Both the position numbers and the translations under genes were made by a program. A stretch of 7,873 nucleotides of DNA, taken from Bacillota bacterium (GTDB lineage Bacteria > Bacillota > Clostridia > Oscillospirales > Ruminococcaceae). Where the stretch lies: positions 1 to 7,873 of the forward strand of contig JAEWYJ010000248.1 of assembly GCA_023395695.1 (NCBI GenBank). Reading direction: 5' to 3'. The notes under the pieces are model-generated. The model saw only the letters and a program-made list of their open reading frames with translations, made no database searches and had not been told where the DNA came from. Shown one piece after another: positions 7,199 to 7,873 of this stretch (positions within the stretch are counted from its first letter, which is position 1; the number at the start of each line of letters is the position of its first letter).

Positions 7199-7473
7199 AA
7201 ATCCACCTCCCTTTTATAGTCGGCCAATGTGAAAAGCGGTATTAATCGGCGTGCGTATGTTTTGCGCCGCAAGGCATGCGAAGCAGGCGGGCTGCCCCGG
7301 CTCTGTCTGCCGGCGGACTAATGCCGAATGTACCGACGGCGCCTGCCCCTGACAGCCGTAAAGCTTAGATAACCGGCATGCATCCGCACATGACGGCAGC
7401 CCATTAATCTTACAGGCCGCAGGTATTCTATAATAATTGCCGCATATAATCATATTATGGAGGTGGATAAAAT
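7199..7473. promoter_or_regulatory. Divergent control region between the protease operon and the SleC-like gene
   Basis: This 275-base region must hold the promoters for both directions. It ends at both sides in very similar strong ribosome sites: GGGAGGTGG for the minus-strand protease (7203-7211) and GGAGGTGG for the plus-strand gene (7459-7466). It also has short inverted repeats, for example GGGCTGCC at 7289-7296 against GGCAGCCC at 7395-7402. A 92-codon minus-strand open frame at 7214-7492 has no family resemblance and crosses both leaders, so I leave it out. No convincing minus-strand promoter can be named. Confidence 0.6.
7423..7450 (+). promoter_or_regulatory. Possible sporulation-type promoter for the SleC-like gene
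   Basis: GTATT at 7423-7427 and CATATAAT at 7443-7450 are 15 bases apart. The second box is close to the CATA-type -10 of sporulation sigma factors (SigE CATACAAT, and similar for SigG and SigK). The start would fall near 7457, leaving a leader of only about 17 bases, just enough for the ribosome site at 7459-7466. Timing in sporulation fits the gene's expected role, but the match is partial and which sigma factor would act is uncertain. Confidence 0.35.
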
Positions 7474-7873
7474 ATGAGTCCGAACAACACAACCGGGCAG
7501 TTGACCAGCTTGGGCGGGCTGGCCGTTAACGTGAATACCCTGGTGACAAACTTCCCCGTGGACAATGCCACTGTCAGAATTATTGAGCCGGGAACCGACA
7601 GAATTATTGAGGAGCTTAAAACCGATTCCTCAGGTGTGGCGCCTACGGTAGAGCTCGCCTGCCCGCCGCTGGACTATTCGCTTGAGCCTATGAGCCCGAA
7701 GCCCTATGCCGAATATGACGTTCGGGTAGAAGCGCCCGAATTTGAAGGCATTACGATAAACGGCGTGCAGATTCTGCCCGACGTCACCGCACTGCAGGGC
7801 GTCGGCATCACGCCTCAGGTCACCAGCCAGGGTGCGCCAGAGGTTATCAACATCATCCAGCACACCCTGTGGG
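7474..7873 (+). CDS. SleC-like spore cortex hydrolase, N-terminal part (runs off window)
   Basis: An open frame of 133 codons that continues past the window edge. It begins with ATG at 7474, 7 bases after the strong ribosome site GGAGGTGG (7459-7466). The visible protein has a short polar N-terminus and then beta-rich segments: GLAVNVNTLVTNFPVDNATV, PYAEYDVRVEAPEFEGITI and NGVQILPDVTALQGVGITP. This pattern, a carboxypeptidase-regulatory/transthyretin-like beta-sandwich with a PYAEYDV and NGVQI signature, matches my memory of the N-terminal domain of clostridial SleC and related peptidoglycan-binding spore proteins. SleC is a cortex-lytic enzyme made as an inactive precursor and cut by Csp proteases; the divergent pair of Csp-like genes next door supports this. 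The catalytic (SpoIID/lytic transglycosylase-like) and peptidoglycan-binding domains would lie outside the window, so SleC itself is not proven. There is no signal peptide. Confidence 0.75.
   Translation, partial: MSPNNTTGQLTSLGGLAVNVNTLVTNFPVDNATVRIIEPGTDRIIEELKTDSSGVAPTVELACPPLDYSLEPMSPKPYAEYDVRVEAPEFEGITINGVQILPDVTALQGVGITPQVTSQGAPEVINIIQHTLW

Noticed and set aside
7630..7863. 77-codon minus-strand open frame at the right edge
   Set aside because: It is antisense to the SleC-like gene, which has a strong ribosome site and family-like sequence.

Overview
The window looks like chromosomal DNA from a GC-rich, endospore-forming member of the Clostridia, possibly Oscillospiraceae/Ruminococcaceae-like. 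The spore-germination genes in the right half, strong Firmicutes-type Shine-Dalgarno sequences and the protein families all fit this. The taxonomy is inferred from gene content, not from a marker gene.

Left part (1-3454, + strand): a Crp/Fnr-family regulator is followed, after a gap of about 390 bases, by a compact three-gene ABC importer of the NitT/TauT type. The importer genes are a lipoprotein substrate-binding protein, a permease and a short ATPase. The permease overlaps the binding-protein gene by 26 bases, and the ATPase starts 5 bases after the permease, so the three are almost certainly one transcript. The substrate cannot be read from the sequence.

The gap between the regulator and the importer (about 696-901) folds as a multi-branched RNA. 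Runs of U-G wobble pairs make the fold good on the minus strand and poor on the plus strand, so this is probably a minus-strand non-coding RNA gene of roughly 200 nt, convergent with the regulator. A 6S-like RNA is one possibility but is not proven.

Middle (3455-3761): a region without a convincing gene. It holds a 50-base, nearly perfect palindrome that should terminate the ABC operon and perhaps also the convergent protease operon.

Right part (3762-7873): two tandem minus-strand genes encode Csp-like subtilisin-family (S8) serine proteases, each with an intact Asp/His/Ser triad. Divergent from them on the plus strand is the start of a gene whose N-terminus resembles the clostridial spore cortex hydrolase SleC; it runs off the window. 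In clostridia, Csp proteases cut pro-SleC to start cortex breakdown during germination, so the protease and its likely substrate face each other across a 275-base divergent control region. Both proteases appear to use non-ATG starts: TTG for the first, and ATT or ATA for the second, which overlaps the end of the first gene.

I see no clearly new defence or mobile system. The points most worth a second look are the minus-strand structured RNA, the two-protease Csp/SleC arrangement, and the near-cognate start codon of the second protease.
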